The position numbers were made by a program, and so were the translations under genes. Of a stretch of 64,000 bases of DNA, positions 45,912 to 56,112 are shown piece after piece (the first letter of the stretch is position 1; the number at the start of each line of letters is the position of its first letter). The stretch is from Moraxella atlantae NBRC 14588 (GTDB lineage Bacteria > Pseudomonadota > Gammaproteobacteria > Pseudomonadales > Moraxellaceae): NCBI RefSeq assembly GCF_001591265.1, contig NZ_BCUL01000002.1, forward strand, positions 62,001 to 126,000, given 5' to 3'. The notes under the pieces were generated by a model that was given only the letters and a program-made list of their open reading frames with translations, had not been told where the DNA came from and did not search any database.

Positions 45912-48900
45912 TTAGTTGTTCGGGCGACAGAAGCTTGCCATATTTGCGGTAACCAGTGTGCCAAATGGGCTAATGGTATTAGGACGCGTGCCTGTGCTGT
46001 TTGTTTGATCCAATGTGACATCGTCTTGAACTAACGGTAAGCTAATTGTACGCTGCCCTCTAAACTCACTACCATCGACACGGGTAGTAACCCACACGGT
46101 TGCAGTCATCCACTGAGCGTACTCCTTAGGATAACGAATGGTAAAGTCAAGTTTACCTGCGCTATCGGTACGGATAGTTTGGTTGTTACCAAGCTGCTGA
46201 CCATCGCGACTCAATACGGTGATTGGATTAATTGGGGTCAGCTGACCGTCACCGTTATAGTCCTCACCAGCGTCTAAAATACCATTACCATTAGAGTCCT
46301 CGTTCAGGCAGCTAGCTGACCCTGTTATTTGTACGCTGCGACCACTGGTATTGTCAAAATAACTTTGCTCCCATCGCGCAGGCTGTTCTGGCACTGCGGG
46401 TGTGGTAATGTTACCGTTATCATCACGTACTTCTGGCACTTCAGGCACTCGAGGTATAACACGCCATAAGCCTACGGTGTAAGTCTCTGGTACAACCGCA
46501 ATTGATACCTCTTGATTGGCCGCAGGCTGACCGACTGAATTATTGACAAAGATTGAGCCATCTTGTAAATAATAAATGTTGTCAGCGCTTACCTGCAGTG
46601 TGTCTGAGAACGCAAAGCCGATATACGTTGCCATGCTTTGTACGGTTAGCCGCTGGCTTGCAACCTGCGGTCTGGTAACGTTGGTGTATTCGTTACCGAT
46701 TCTGACTTGATTGACCGCAGCGCGAATCTCAACGCCATTGACAGGAGTAGGCACTCCACCAGCAAAATAAGCAATCTGCGCCACGCCGCTATCGTTGGTG
46801 AGTGCGGTGGCCGAGCTTAGCCGTCCAGAAGATGGGTCGGCTACAATGCTAAACTCCACCAAAGCGTTTTTGATTGGTGCATCATTGCTATCACGCACTG
46901 TCGCAATCACATTGGTTTCACCATTGACGCTTACTGTCGAATTGGTGACCTGAAGCAATAGTTTTTGGACATCATTTGAAATAAAGCTGACAGTGCTGTT
47001 TAACAGCGTATTGTCATTGTGCGTGAGTGTCAGACGTGCCGTTCCAGGTGCATCAGAGCGTAAGCCACCAAAGGTAACTTGTCGTGACTCAGGCACGGTC
47101 ACACCCAAGCGCGATTGTCCATTACCAAACACGCCACGATCGGTTGATAAGTACACCACGTTACCCACAGGGATATCGCTAGGTAGATTGACCACCACGT
47201 CACCTGAATTGCCAACGCTAAGCTCATTATTGGTGACATCTGTGCCGTTTCGCTGTAGGCTTAGGCTCAAGCGATTGGGATCAACTTGGGTAAGTGTTAC
47301 CAATGAGAAGTCTTGGCTGATGCGTTGATTGTTTCTATCTGTCCCCTCAACACGCACGGATAGTGGATAAGTACCATTGGCAGCAGCGCCAAGCGCGGCG
47401 GTATTAACGCTAACCCTGAAGTTACCAGCGTTATCTGTATTAGCCGCAATAGGTATTGCCAGCGGTTGATTGTTATTTAACAATGTCACACGGGTATTGG
47501 TGATGGCACGACCACCGCCATCAACCAATTGACCAGATATGCTAATGGTTTCGTTGTCAGTGACCGATGTTTTGGAGGCTAACACATTGCGTACCGCTGT
47601 ACCCGTAACAGGAATTTCAAGCGTTTGCTCTTCGGTACGGAACACACCGTCATTCACCATGACGCGCACACGTGCCGTGTGGTCAAGTTTAGCCACCAAT
47701 CCCACATCGCTTTGACGTAGATTAAACTCAACGTAGCCGTTCTCGTTGGTGCGTAACGCAGAATTGGCGTCAAATGATAAGCCTTGTCTAACGCCATCAT
47801 CCAGTAGCTGTAAGAAGACGGGCACGTTGGCTTGTACGCCACCTTGTGTATCAAGCACACGCACGGCAAGCGTCATGGTATCGCTAGCTGTATTTAGGCG
47901 CTCTTTGGATTGAGTAACAAACAACTCATAGGCTTGCGTGCTGCTGTTGTTGGTTGCGCCACGCAGTACCGTTGTCATGCGTGCGTTGCCTGACTGCGCG
48001 GTGATGGTCACACCATTGCGCAGCATCTCAGTCACCTGCGTAACTTCAAGCTCGATGGTTGCGCGCCCATCAGCACCTGTTTTAACCACAGCACCCGTAT
48101 TATTGATCAAGCCTGAATCCGTTGGCACGTTAAAGCTAACTGACGCATTGGGTACAATTGCACTGTTTTGGTCAAGCACCACAGCAGTGAGCTTGACCTT
48201 ATTACCAACGTTCATGGCAATATTATTAAACTCTGAGCGCAACATTAAGGTTGCTGCTTGATTGCTGGCATCCGTCATCGGCGCTCTGAGAGTTGTTTGG
48301 GCAGTTTTGTCACCCGCATTGACGCGCACAGTCAAGCCCATTGTTTGTAAATAAATACGCTGTTCATCGGTTAGGGCACGTGACTGCAGTTGTAGGGTTG
48401 CCTCGCCATTGGCATTGGTAAGCACATTATTTTGTGGGCTCGCGGCAAAAATACCGGTCGCGTTGGTATCATCAATTACAAAACTAACTGGTACATTAGC
48501 CAAAGCATTATTTGCCGTATCGCGCAAAATTGCAGTGACATTGATGGTCTCGTTGCCATCGGTGCTGATCGTGTTGGTATCTGTGATTAAAGCCACGCTA
48601 TTGACGGTCACACTAGGTTGCGCCTGCGCCTGTAGCTTCAATGCAGCTTGTTTGCCGTTGGCCGTGGCGTTGATGGCAAAGCCTTTTAACAGATTGGCAC
48701 GCTGCTCATCAGTCAATGACTGAACCTGTAGCGTGATTACCGCTTGCCCTTGGGCGTTGGTAGCTACGCTGGCAGGTGACAGGCTAGCAACGCCATATTC
48801 TGCCAACGAGGGCAAATTGAAGACTACAGGTACACCTTCGATACTGCCGTTGTTAGCGTCAGCAACATTGGCAGTCACTGTAAATTGCTCACCAAGTTTT

Positions 48901-50951
48901 AATGGAATATTGCTTACATTAGCGGTTAAAGTCAATCGATCGACAGTTTCAGCGTTGGTTGCTTGACCTTTAAGTGTAAGCTGACCAGTTTTGCCATTGG
49001 TTGAGTTTACCGTAATTGTTAGTCCGTCGCGTAAGGTATCTTTTTGGGCGTTGGTTAAATCAGATTTAATCTCAAGATCAATGACTGCTTCGCCTTTTTC
49101 ATTGGTTTTGACGGTCGATCCAGTAATATTATAAACACCAGTAATCGCTGGGTCAGGCATGCTGACGCGTAATTCTTGATTGGCGATACCGCCAAAGTTT
49201 TCATCCAATGCAATGGCAGTGACTTTAACCTTGACACCTTTTGCCATTAAAATATTATTACTATCTGAAGTAACTGATATGTTGCTAACAGTTTTTGGTG
49301 TCTCTACTGGTTTGGTTTTAATCACCAGTGGGGTGACTGATGTGCCATTCGGTACGTTGGCGTTAATGATAAAGCCGTTTTTAACAAGATAATCACGCTG
49401 GGCTTGGCTGAGCGATTTGATTTCAAGCTTGATAGCAGCTTGACCTTGCTCATCGGTTTTGACAGTTGAGCCTGTCAGATTAGCAATGCCAGTTTGCTCA
49501 AGCTTTGGAATGCTAAAAGTAACGGGTACGTTTGAGAGTGCGCCGCGGTTAATATCGCCAACGTTGGCAACCACTGTGAAGGTATTACCCGCCGTCAAGT
49601 CGATCTCAGAAACACTGCCTGATAACAGCACGTTAGCCACTTTATTGACATTGGTCTGTGGGGTATTTAACGGTTCTTGACCTAAAACAGTCAGCACGCT
49701 GTCTTTAACCACAGGTGTTGCGCCCGTCGTGTTTTGTGCACTGGCTTTTACTCGAACACCTTGCTCCACTAGGCGTTGTAGCGCAGCCGTAGATTTAACT
49801 TCAAGCTCGAAAGTGGCTTGTCCTTGCGCATTGGTCACAACATTGGTGGTGTCTGATACAGCGTAAATACCCGTATCAGCAGGATTGTCAAGTAGTTCAA
49901 ACTGTACAGGCACCCCACCAAATCCAGTGTTACTGCTATTGAGCACGACTGCGGTGATGGTGAATTTTTCGCCTTGCTGAACCGTAAATGGATTGACCGA
50001 TGAAATTAAATTGATAGCTTGTACATCAAGTCTTTGTACGCTGCTGTTGGTTGATGGCTCGATACCTTTTAGCGTGATGCTGTTGGATTGCACGCCGTTG
50101 CCTTGAGCTTTAGAGGTAATTACCAAACCATTTTGTTTGAGGTATTGGGCTTGTTCAGCCGTCAAAGATTTGACTTCAAGCTCAAGTTTTGCCTCGCCTT
50201 TTTCGTTGGTGGCGACAGTTAGGTTAGAATTAGCAAATACACCTGTCAAAACTGAGTTGCTAATATTAAAATTTACTGCGGTATTGGGAATAAAATTGTT
50301 GTCGCCATCAAGTGCAATGGCAGTCAGCTCAATTTTACTGCCTTTTTCTAAAGCGATGTTTTGGCTGTCACTGATTAGTAAAATATCTTTAACATTATCA
50401 CTTGGTGTTGTTACGGTGGCGTTATCTGTGCCTTTAAGTGTTTTGCTGGTGGTTAAATTACCTATGGTTGCGCGTACTTCTAAGCCTTTATCTTTTAAAT
50501 AATTGCGCTGATCACCGCTCAAAGCGCGTACATCTAGTGTGATGGTGGCTTTACCTGTTGCGTCGGTCGTCAAGTTTTGTACAGTTGAACTATACACACC
50601 AGTGACCGCAGGGTCAGTAATAGCGATATTGACAGGTACACCTGCTACGCCAAGATTGTTGTCATCCAATGCATAGACTGTAAGTTCTAGTTGACTGTCA
50701 TTGACTAAAGAGAATAACGACTGCGCGCTAAAGAGCTGCACTTTTTTAACATTTGCTAGATTTTGAACGACATTATTATTGTTACTGGTACTATCATTGG
50801 TCACCGAAGTCATGCTTGCTTTTGGAATCTTCGGCATTAATGTATCGTTGTGCCCGCCACCACCACCACCACCACCACAACCTGCCAATGCCAATGCTGT
50901 TGATAACGCAGTCAATTGAAAAGACTTAACGATACTGGTTGAAATTGCCAT
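45912..50951 (-). CDS. Giant Ig-like repeat (Big_1/invasin-type) lipoprotein
   Basis: This 1,679-residue protein starts with a lipoprotein signal (STALALAGC, Cys25) followed by eight glycines. Beyond that are about twelve repeated beta-sandwich domains of roughly 100-120 residues. The first eight share a recognisable pattern: a hydrophobic start, VTAIALD-like strand, NVPVxF, TGIY or TGVF, TNAQGQAxxxLEVKSLT and an xQRxYL helix, as in Big_1 domains of invasin/intimin. Later domains are more divergent. A calcium-loop-like NGNGILDAGEDYNGDGQ lies in the C-terminal part. It is probably tethered to the outer membrane and projects outward; an adhesin role is an inference. AAGGA before the ATG at 50951 beats an upstream start at 50978. 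Confidence 0.85.
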   Translation of the reverse strand: MAISTSIVKSFQLTALSTALALAGCGGGGGGGGHNDTLMPKIPKASMTSVTNDSTSNNNNVVQNLANVKKVQLFSAQSLFSLVNDSQLELTVYALDDNNLGVAGVPVNIAITDPAVTGVYSSTVQNLTTDATGKATITLDVRALSGDQRNYLKDKGLEVRATIGNLTTSKTLKGTDNATVTTPSDNVKDILLISDSQNIALEKGSKIELTAIALDGDNNFIPNTAVNFNISNSVLTGVFANSNLTVATNEKGEAKLELEVKSLTAEQAQYLKQNGLVITSKAQGNGVQSNSITLKGIEPSTNSSVQRLDVQAINLISSVNPFTVQQGEKFTITAVVLNSSNTGFGGVPVQFELLDNPADTGIYAVSDTTNVVTNAQGQATFELEVKSTAALQRLVEQGVRVKASAQNTTGATPVVKDSVLTVLGQEPLNTPQTNVNKVANVLLSGSVSEIDLTAGNTFTVVANVGDINRGALSNVPVTFSIPKLEQTGIANLTGSTVKTDEQGQAAIKLEIKSLSQAQRDYLVKNGFIINANVPNGTSVTPLVIKTKPVETPKTVSNISVTSDSNNILMAKGVKVKVTAIALDENFGGIANQELRVSMPDPAITGVYNITGSTVKTNEKGEAVIDLEIKSDLTNAQKDTLRDGLTITVNSTNGKTGQLTLKGQATNAETVDRLTLTANVSNIPLKLGEQFTVTANVADANNGSIEGVPVVFNLPSLAEYGVASLSPASVATNAQGQAVITLQVQSLTDEQRANLLKGFAINATANGKQAALKLQAQAQPSVTVNSVALITDTNTISTDGNETINVTAILRDTANNALANVPVSFVIDDTNATGIFAASPQNNVLTNANGEATLQLQSRALTDEQRIYLQTMGLTVRVNAGDKTAQTTLRAPMTDASNQAATLMLRSEFNNIAMNVGNKVKLTAVVLDQNSAIVPNASVSFNVPTDSGLINNTGAVVKTGADGRATIELEVTQVTEMLRNGVTITAQSGNARMTTVLRGATNNSSTQAYELFVTQSKERLNTASDTMTLAVRVLDTQGGVQANVPVFLQLLDDGVRQGLSFDANSALRTNENGYVEFNLRQSDVGLVAKLDHTARVRVMVNDGVFRTEEQTLEIPVTGTAVRNVLASKTSVTDNETISISGQLVDGGGRAITNTRVTLLNNNQPLAIPIAANTDNAGNFRVSVNTAALGAAANGTYPLSVRVEGTDRNNQRISQDFSLVTLTQVDPNRLSLSLQRNGTDVTNNELSVGNSGDVVVNLPSDIPVGNVVYLSTDRGVFGNGQSRLGVTVPESRQVTFGGLRSDAPGTARLTLTHNDNTLLNSTVSFISNDVQKLLLQVTNSTVSVNGETNVIATVRDSNDAPIKNALVEFSIVADPSSGRLSSATALTNDSGVAQIAYFAGGVPTPVNGVEIRAAVNQVRIGNEYTNVTRPQVASQRLTVQSMATYIGFAFSDTLQVSADNIYYLQDGSIFVNNSVGQPAANQEVSIAVVPETYTVGLWRVIPRVPEVPEVRDDNGNITTPAVPEQPARWEQSYFDNTSGRSVQITGSASCLNEDSNGNGILDAGEDYNGDGQLTPINPITVLSRDGQQLGNNQTIRTDSAGKLDFTIRYPKEYAQWMTATVWVTTRVDGSEFRGQRTISLPLVQDDVTLDQTNSTGTRPNTISPFGTLVTANMASFCRPNN
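50857..50878. repeat. Trinucleotide (CCA/GGT)n tract encoding the glycine spacer
   Basis: Seven tandem CCA units on the plus strand encode most of the polyglycine just after the lipobox cysteine of the giant lipoprotein. Slippage would change spacer length by whole residues without a frameshift. Confidence 0.8.
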
Positions 50952-51346
50952 GATTGATTCCTTACAAATCCTTGCCATGTGGTTTAAACCGTTTAAATAA
51001 AGCGAATTTTTTAAATGCTCAACGTAAACGCATGAGGATAACAGCTTGGCTAAAGTAATAAATACGTAATGATTTAAAAAATCATTTAATAAGCGAATAA
51101 AAGCAAAAAAATTAACGATAGCCTATGGCTACTTTTTGTTACGCTAAATTTACTGATTTTTCCATAGACTTACAAGTAATTTTGGCATAAAAATCCAGAT
51201 TTACGATAAAAAGCTTATAAATGGTTATAAAATGCAAGGATTTGGCGAACAGTGAGCAGCTTATCGTGCTATGATGGCGTGTTATAAAATGTAAGTTTAT
51301 ATTGCTTTTTGATATTTTAATTTTCTAGCCATCACGATCAAACGTT
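50952..51346. other. Divergent intergenic region between the Ig-repeat gene and the Lys/Thr-tail gene
   Basis: These 395 AT-rich bases hold no plausible gene. They must contain promoters for both divergent genes. A near-repeat GTTATAAAATG(C/T)AAG occurs around 51223 and 51281. No clear operator or hairpin was found. Confidence 0.4.
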
Positions 51347-52996
51347 ATGAATCCTGTATCGTCTAAGCGTGGTACCAATCACGAATCACGATCGCTGTAC
51401 AACCAAGCCAGTCGTTTATCATTGGCAAAAAATTGGCAGCGATGGCTTGAGCCTACCATGCCATTGTTGGCGGATGCGTGTGGTATAAGCCTGGCGCAAG
51501 CGCAAGCTACATTAACGCCGCTATTGACGACCTGTGTTTATCGGACTGCTTATTTTGCGACCTATCAGCCCAAATACCTTGTAGCGTTGCTGAGCAAAAC
51601 TGACGACAAAACTTGCGCCTATCTAACCACCCAATCAGGTTTCACGCTGACCCATCTAGCCATGCTTGTGCAAGATGCAGATGGCTTGACGATGCAACTA
51701 TTCACCGATACCGCTCATTGGCATGCACTGTTGGGCACACTGATCGCGCCATCACGGCTAGATTTGGTTACGTTAGATAAACTGGCAAAACTTATTGTGA
51801 GTTTGTCGCTGATTACTTTAAGTTGGCTGTGGCGCGATAGCCAAAACGCGACCGCTAACATCAGCTTGGCGCAACTGACCGAATGGCTTAAACAACAGCC
51901 CGTGTATTTACACCACATAAACATAGACAGCGCGACGTGGTGTGCATGGCGCATGTTGGCAGGTTACCAAGGTGTCATGAGCTTTCGCGCCGAGCAACGA
52001 GTGTACCAAGACCTAAACAAATATGGGCTAGCAGGTTGGCAACAGGCATTAGCAAACCAATTACAAAGCTACACTGCGCGTCAGCCATTGGCGATTGTAC
52101 CGAAAAAGCCGCCAAAATATACCCCAAAAGCCTTATCGATCAGCACATCCAAACGCCAAATTGCGTCAAGTGGCGATATTTTTGCCAAACCTACACGCCA
52201 AACCACTCAAAAAACTCTACCATTACGTGCCTTGTATAATGTCAATTTTGCCGCACGGCTACAACAGCATTGGATTGCCACCGCCGTTGGATTGTCGGCA
52301 TTGGTGTTTGGCGGATTGGCATGGGCATGGTCAGCATTTGTTCCAAAATCTGTTACCAACACAACCAACACCATAGCAAGCGCACCAAAAACCCAAACCT
52401 ACCAAGATGTTGCCATCGTGCGCGTGGCATCTGGTGTAGAACATACGGCAAGCACCACCACCAAACACGCCTCTGCCAGCTCAGTAAGCGCGACAAAATC
52501 TGATAATCAGCAAGCCGCTAACCAGAACAAAGCTAGTACAACCAGCAAAAATACTGCCTCATCGCAAGCCCAAACCCCTGATCGCGCCACCAAGCCCACA
52601 AAAGACAAAACGACAACAGACAAAACGACAACAGACCAAACAAACGACAAAGCCAGCACCCAAACCAGTAAAGCCAGCAAACAACAAAACCAGTCAAAAA
52701 CCAGTCAGGCTACTGGTAAAAAAGATACAGATAAAAAAGATACAGACAAAAAAAACACCCATAAAAAAACTGCAGATAAAAAAACCACAGATAAAAAACC
52801 GACGGATCAACAAGACGCCATCAGCAAAACCAAAAAATCAGACCGCAAATCATCCAAAGCCAGCGCAAATGATGACGGTACCGCAACTGGCAGCGATACA
52901 AAAAATGATAAAGCCAAATCCACGCGAAAAAACACCTCGCAAGACAACAACAAAAATCAAAAAACAACGTCCAACAAAACCAAATCAGCCGATTAA
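51347..52996 (+). CDS. Membrane protein with Lys/Thr/Asp-rich repeat tail, unknown function
   Basis: I do not recognise this 549-residue protein. Residues 1-300 look globular (Trp-rich, with WCAWRMLAGYQGVMSFRAEQ) and probably cytoplasmic. One hydrophobic helix follows (WIATAVGLSALVFGGLAWAW, about 309-328). The remaining 220 residues are low-complexity Thr, Ser, Lys, Asp, Gln and Asn. They include six tandem pentapeptides of the form KKxTD/H, encoded by imperfect 15-bp repeats near 52717-52806, and a 15-bp tandem repeat at 52604-52633. A disordered periplasmic tail that could contact peptidoglycan is possible. The start lacks a clear ribosome-binding site. The AAA- and ACA-rich codons differ from neighbouring genes. 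Confidence 0.72.
   Translation: MNPVSSKRGTNHESRSLYNQASRLSLAKNWQRWLEPTMPLLADACGISLAQAQATLTPLLTTCVYRTAYFATYQPKYLVALLSKTDDKTCAYLTTQSGFTLTHLAMLVQDADGLTMQLFTDTAHWHALLGTLIAPSRLDLVTLDKLAKLIVSLSLITLSWLWRDSQNATANISLAQLTEWLKQQPVYLHHINIDSATWCAWRMLAGYQGVMSFRAEQRVYQDLNKYGLAGWQQALANQLQSYTARQPLAIVPKKPPKYTPKALSISTSKRQIASSGDIFAKPTRQTTQKTLPLRALYNVNFAARLQQHWIATAVGLSALVFGGLAWAWSAFVPKSVTNTTNTIASAPKTQTYQDVAIVRVASGVEHTASTTTKHASASSVSATKSDNQQAANQNKASTTSKNTASSQAQTPDRATKPTKDKTTTDKTTTDQTNDKASTQTSKASKQQNQSKTSQATGKKDTDKKDTDKKNTHKKTADKKTTDKKPTDQQDAISKTKKSDRKSSKASANDDGTATGSDTKNDKAKSTRKNTSQDNNKNQKTTSNKTKSAD
52604..52633. repeat. 15-bp tandem repeat in the Lys/Thr tail
   Basis: Two perfect copies of GACAAAACGACAACA, each encoding five residues. 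Together with the six imperfect 15-bp units at about 52717-52806 it shows the tail grew by tandem duplication in frame. Confidence 0.85.
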
Positions 52997-53000
52997 CCAT

Positions 53001-53029
53001 AAAAAAAGGTGCCACACAGCACCTTTTTT
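53001..53029. terminator. Bidirectional terminator before argG
   Basis: AAAAAAAGGTGC and GCACCTTTTTT pair around CACACA, with A and T runs on both sides. It lies 5 bases after the Lys/Thr-tail gene and 19 bases beyond the convergent argG stop. Confidence 0.9.
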
Positions 53030-53047
53030 ATTAAACCTAGCAAAGAC

Positions 53048-54283
53048 TTAGCTAAAATCGCGCCCTTTTTTGGCAGCGATCGCCAAGCGTAAGCCATTTA
53101 AGCGGATAAAGCCTTCAGCATCTTGTTGGTTGTAAGAGCCTGCATCGTCTTCAAACGTGGCAATATTGGCATCAAACAATGACTTGTCTGATTTTCTGCC
53201 TACCACGATGACGTTGCCTTTGTACAGTTTGACGCGCACGGTGCCTTCAACGTCCTTTTGGCTTTCATCAATCAAGGCTTGCAGCATTTTGCGTTCAGGG
53301 CTCCACCAGTAGCCGTTATAGATGATTTCAGCATAGCGCGGCATTAATTCATCTTTGAGGTGCGCCGCCTCGCGGTCAAGGGTGATTGACTCAATCGCGC
53401 GGTGGGCTTTGAGCATGATCGTGCCTGCTGGGGTTTCGTAACAGCCGCGTGACTTCATACCGACATAGCGGTTTTCAACGATATCCAAACGTCCGATGCC
53501 ATGTTTGCCGCCCAATTCATTGAGCGTCAAAAGCACTTCATGCGGAGCCAGTGGTTTACCATTGACAGCCACTACATCGCCATTTTTGTAGGTCAGCTCA
53601 ACGTATTCAGGCTCATCGGGTGCTTGCTCAGGGCTGACTGTCCAACGCCACATAGACTCTTCAGCTTCGGTGTAGGGGTCTTCTAGCACGCCGCCTTCAT
53701 ACGAGATGTGCAGCAAGTTGGCATCCATCGAGTAGGGCGATTTTTTACCGCTTTTGGCAAAATCAATTGGGATATCATGCGCTTTGGCATAGTTCATCAA
53801 GGTTTCACGGCTGGTCAAATCCCAAATCCGCCATGGCGCGATGGTTTTAACATCGGGTGCCAATGCAGTCGCGCCCAGCTCAAAGCGCACTTGGTCGTTA
53901 CCTTTACCTGTTGCGCCGTGAGAGATTGCGTCGGCATTGTGTTGTTTGGCGATTTCTACCAAACGCTTGGCAATCAGTGGACGCGCGATTGACGTACCCA
54001 GCAAGTACTCACCTTCATAAATGGCATTGGCGCGAAACATCGGGAAGACAAAATCACGCGCAAATTCTTCGCGTAAGTCTTCAATATAAATGTGTTTAAC
54101 ACCCATTGCCTGCGCTTTGGCGCGGGCAGGCTCGACTTCTTCGCCTTGACCTAAGTCTGCTGTAAAGGTGATCACCTCTGCGTCATAAGTATCTTGTAGC
54201 CAACGCAAAATCACTGAGGTGTCTAAGCCACCTGAGTAGGCCAACACGATGGTGTTGATGTTATCTTTGTTAATTTCTGCCAT
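53048..54283 (-). CDS. argG: ArgG, argininosuccinate synthase
   Basis: ArgG joins citrulline and aspartate with ATP in arginine biosynthesis. The 411 residues begin with the N-type ATP pyrophosphatase loop [12 protein letters not shown] (14-25), followed by [48 protein letters not shown] and the C-terminal [17 protein letters not shown]. Length is typical of the shorter ArgG type. GAGGA seven bases before the ATG supports the start. Confidence 0.97.
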   Translation of the reverse strand: MAEINKDNINTIVLAYSGGLDTSVILRWLQDTYDAEVITFTADLGQGEEVEPARAKAQAMGVKHIYIEDLREEFARDFVFPMFRANAIYEGEYLLGTSIARPLIAKRLVEIAKQHNADAISHGATGKGNDQVRFELGATALAPDVKTIAPWRIWDLTSRETLMNYAKAHDIPIDFAKSGKKSPYSMDANLLHISYEGGVLEDPYTEAEESMWRWTVSPEQAPDEPEYVELTYKNGDVVAVNGKPLAPHEVLLTLNELGGKHGIGRLDIVENRYVGMKSRGCYETPAGTIMLKAHRAIESITLDREAAHLKDELMPRYAEIIYNGYWWSPERKMLQALIDESQKDVEGTVRVKLYKGNVIVVGRKSDKSLFDANIATFEDDAGSYNQQDAEGFIRLNGLRLAIAAKKGRDFS

Positions 54284-54323
54284 AAGTTCGTCCTCGCTAA
54301 TTTTATTAGACGTTTATGAAACA

Positions 54324-55415
54324 TCACACATTAAATCTAAAATGCATGACATCGCCATCTTGCACGATGTAGGTTTTGCCTTCAAGTCGCGCTTTACCTG
54401 CCGCTGCCGCGCCTTTTTCGCCGCTGTATTCGATGAAGTCATCAAACGCAATGACCTCAGCGCGGATAAAGCCGCGCTCAAAATCGGTGTGAATCACGCC
54501 TGCTGCCTCAGGTGCAGTCGCACCAACCTTGACTGCCCATGCGCGTACTTCTTTGACACCTGCGGTAAAATACGTTTGCATATCCAGCAGTTCATAACCT
54601 GCACGAATCACACGGTCAAGCCCTGCTTCACTCATGCCAAGACTTTCTAAAAACTCGGCTTTTTCTTCATCATCTAGTTGGGCGATTTCTGATTCTAACT
54701 GATTGCACAGCGGTACAACAATCGCGTTATCTTGCTCAGCAAATGCGCGCACCTGGTCAAGATACGGGTTATTCTCAAAGCCGTCTTCTGCCACGTTGGC
54801 AATATACATGACAGGCTTTAAGGTGATTAAGCCATAACTTTTGATCAGTTTTTTGGCATCATCATCAAGATTAGCTAGGCGCGCAGGTTTGCCATCTGCC
54901 AATAGTGGCTCGATTTTTTGAAAAATATCCAACATCGCCTTGGCATCTTTATCGCCACCTTTGGCTTTTTTGCCGACATTGACCATCGCGCGTGTCACCG
55001 CTTCTAAATCCGCCAACGCAAGCTCGGTGTTGATGGTTTCGATGTCATCCAAGGGACTGATGCGCCCATCAACATGAATCACGTTGTCATCATCAAAACA
55101 GCGCACCACGTGGGCAATAGCGTCGGTCTCACGGATATTTGCCAAAAATTGGTTGCCCATGCCTTCGCCCTTAGATGCACCTGCCACCAAGCCTGCGATA
55201 TCGACAAACTCCATACTGGTTGGCACAACGCGCTCAGGGGATACGATTGCGGCAAGCTGCTGCAATCGTGGGTCGGGCACAGGCACGATGCCCGTGTTCG
55301 GGTCTTTGGTGCAAAATGGGAAGTTTTCCGCCGCGATACCTGCCTTGGTCAGCGCGTTAAATAGCGTGGATTTGCCGACATTGGGTAAGCCGACGATACC
55401 GCAATTAAAGCCCAT
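54324..55415 (-). CDS. ychF: YchF, Obg-family ATPase
   Basis: YchF is a universally conserved P-loop NTPase of the Obg group that prefers ATP and is linked to ribosomes and to the oxidative stress response. The 363 residues show GLPNVGKST (9-17), the G3 region [20 protein letters not shown], a coiled-coil insert (about 130-200) and the C-terminal TGS domain with [15 protein letters not shown] and [11 protein letters not shown]. The first 20 residues are invariant family sequence, which fixes the start. It lies upstream of argG by 40 bases on the same strand. Confidence 0.96.
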   Translation of the reverse strand: MGFNCGIVGLPNVGKSTLFNALTKAGIAAENFPFCTKDPNTGIVPVPDPRLQQLAAIVSPERVVPTSMEFVDIAGLVAGASKGEGMGNQFLANIRETDAIAHVVRCFDDDNVIHVDGRISPLDDIETINTELALADLEAVTRAMVNVGKKAKGGDKDAKAMLDIFQKIEPLLADGKPARLANLDDDAKKLIKSYGLITLKPVMYIANVAEDGFENNPYLDQVRAFAEQDNAIVVPLCNQLESEIAQLDDEEKAEFLESLGMSEAGLDRVIRAGYELLDMQTYFTAGVKEVRAWAVKVGATAPEAAGVIHTDFERGFIRAEVIAFDDFIEYSGEKGAAAAGKARLEGKTYIVQDGDVMHFRFNV

Positions 55416-56112
55416 GATTGTCTCACATTATTCAAAATAAAAACGACTGGTCGTGATGAATTAACGATGTAAACTATGCCTAACATAAAAAATGCAAAGT
55501 TGTAATTTTACATTGTAGCAAAATTGGGCATGAAAAATCTTGTTTGAGGTTGATTTTGACGCGATTTTCCTAATCCCTTATCTAAAACTGGCTTAAATAG
55601 TCAAGCTGTAAGTGTTACGAGCTTAATTAAGTACACTATAAACTTACGTCCGATACTCACATAAAATAATTAATGTAACAAAATATAAATATTTACCGTA
55701 CAAAACTTTATGCTATAGCTTTATTTACTAGATAAGAAAGCTAAATTTAGCGATTAATGGTAAAAGATATCTATTTATAAATCAAATATTTTAATCATAT
55801 AATATCTTTAAAAAATATTTATGTTATAGAGTATTAATTTAGTCTACAATATCACAACCGATAAATACTCTTATTTTTATATACAACATGATACACGCCA
55901 AACGTCGTATCATGTTATGTTTTTTATGAATATAGAGGAAAACTTGGTACATACAGTAGGCGATTTTATCAGAATGTGTGCGTTATAGGGTTATAGCTAG
56001 CTATATACATTGGGTATGTGGCTAAATTTAAATCAGGCACGTTGTTTATTTTTATTTCTTAACCTCGTAAATTTCATAAACAACATGCCAGCAAACAAAC
56101 AGGACACAAACC
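55416..56112. other. AT-rich divergent intergenic region upstream of the secreted protein gene
   Basis: These 697 bases are clearly richer in A and T than the flanking genes, most of all at 55600-55990, and contain no credible coding frame. They must carry the ychF promoter at the left and that of the rightward gene. A strong hairpin lies at 55885-55916 (separate entry). AGGA eight bases before 56113 is the ribosome-binding site of the next gene. The composition suggests acquired DNA or a silenced promoter region, which is an inference. Confidence 0.5.
55885..55924 (+). terminator. Isolated perfect hairpin with T run in intergenic DNA
   Basis: AACATGATAC (55885-55894) and GTATCATGTT (55907-55916) are exact inverse complements around 12 bases, followed by ATGTTTTTT. 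It has the form of an intrinsic terminator but does not follow any annotated plus-strand gene. It could end a small RNA or act as an attenuator in the leader of the gene at 56113. Confidence 0.6.

Noticed and set aside
45912-50951. Repeated DNA that might suggest a CRISPR or satellite array
   Set aside because: The repeats are diverged coding sequence for Ig-like domains of about 100-120 residues, not identical short repeats with spacers.
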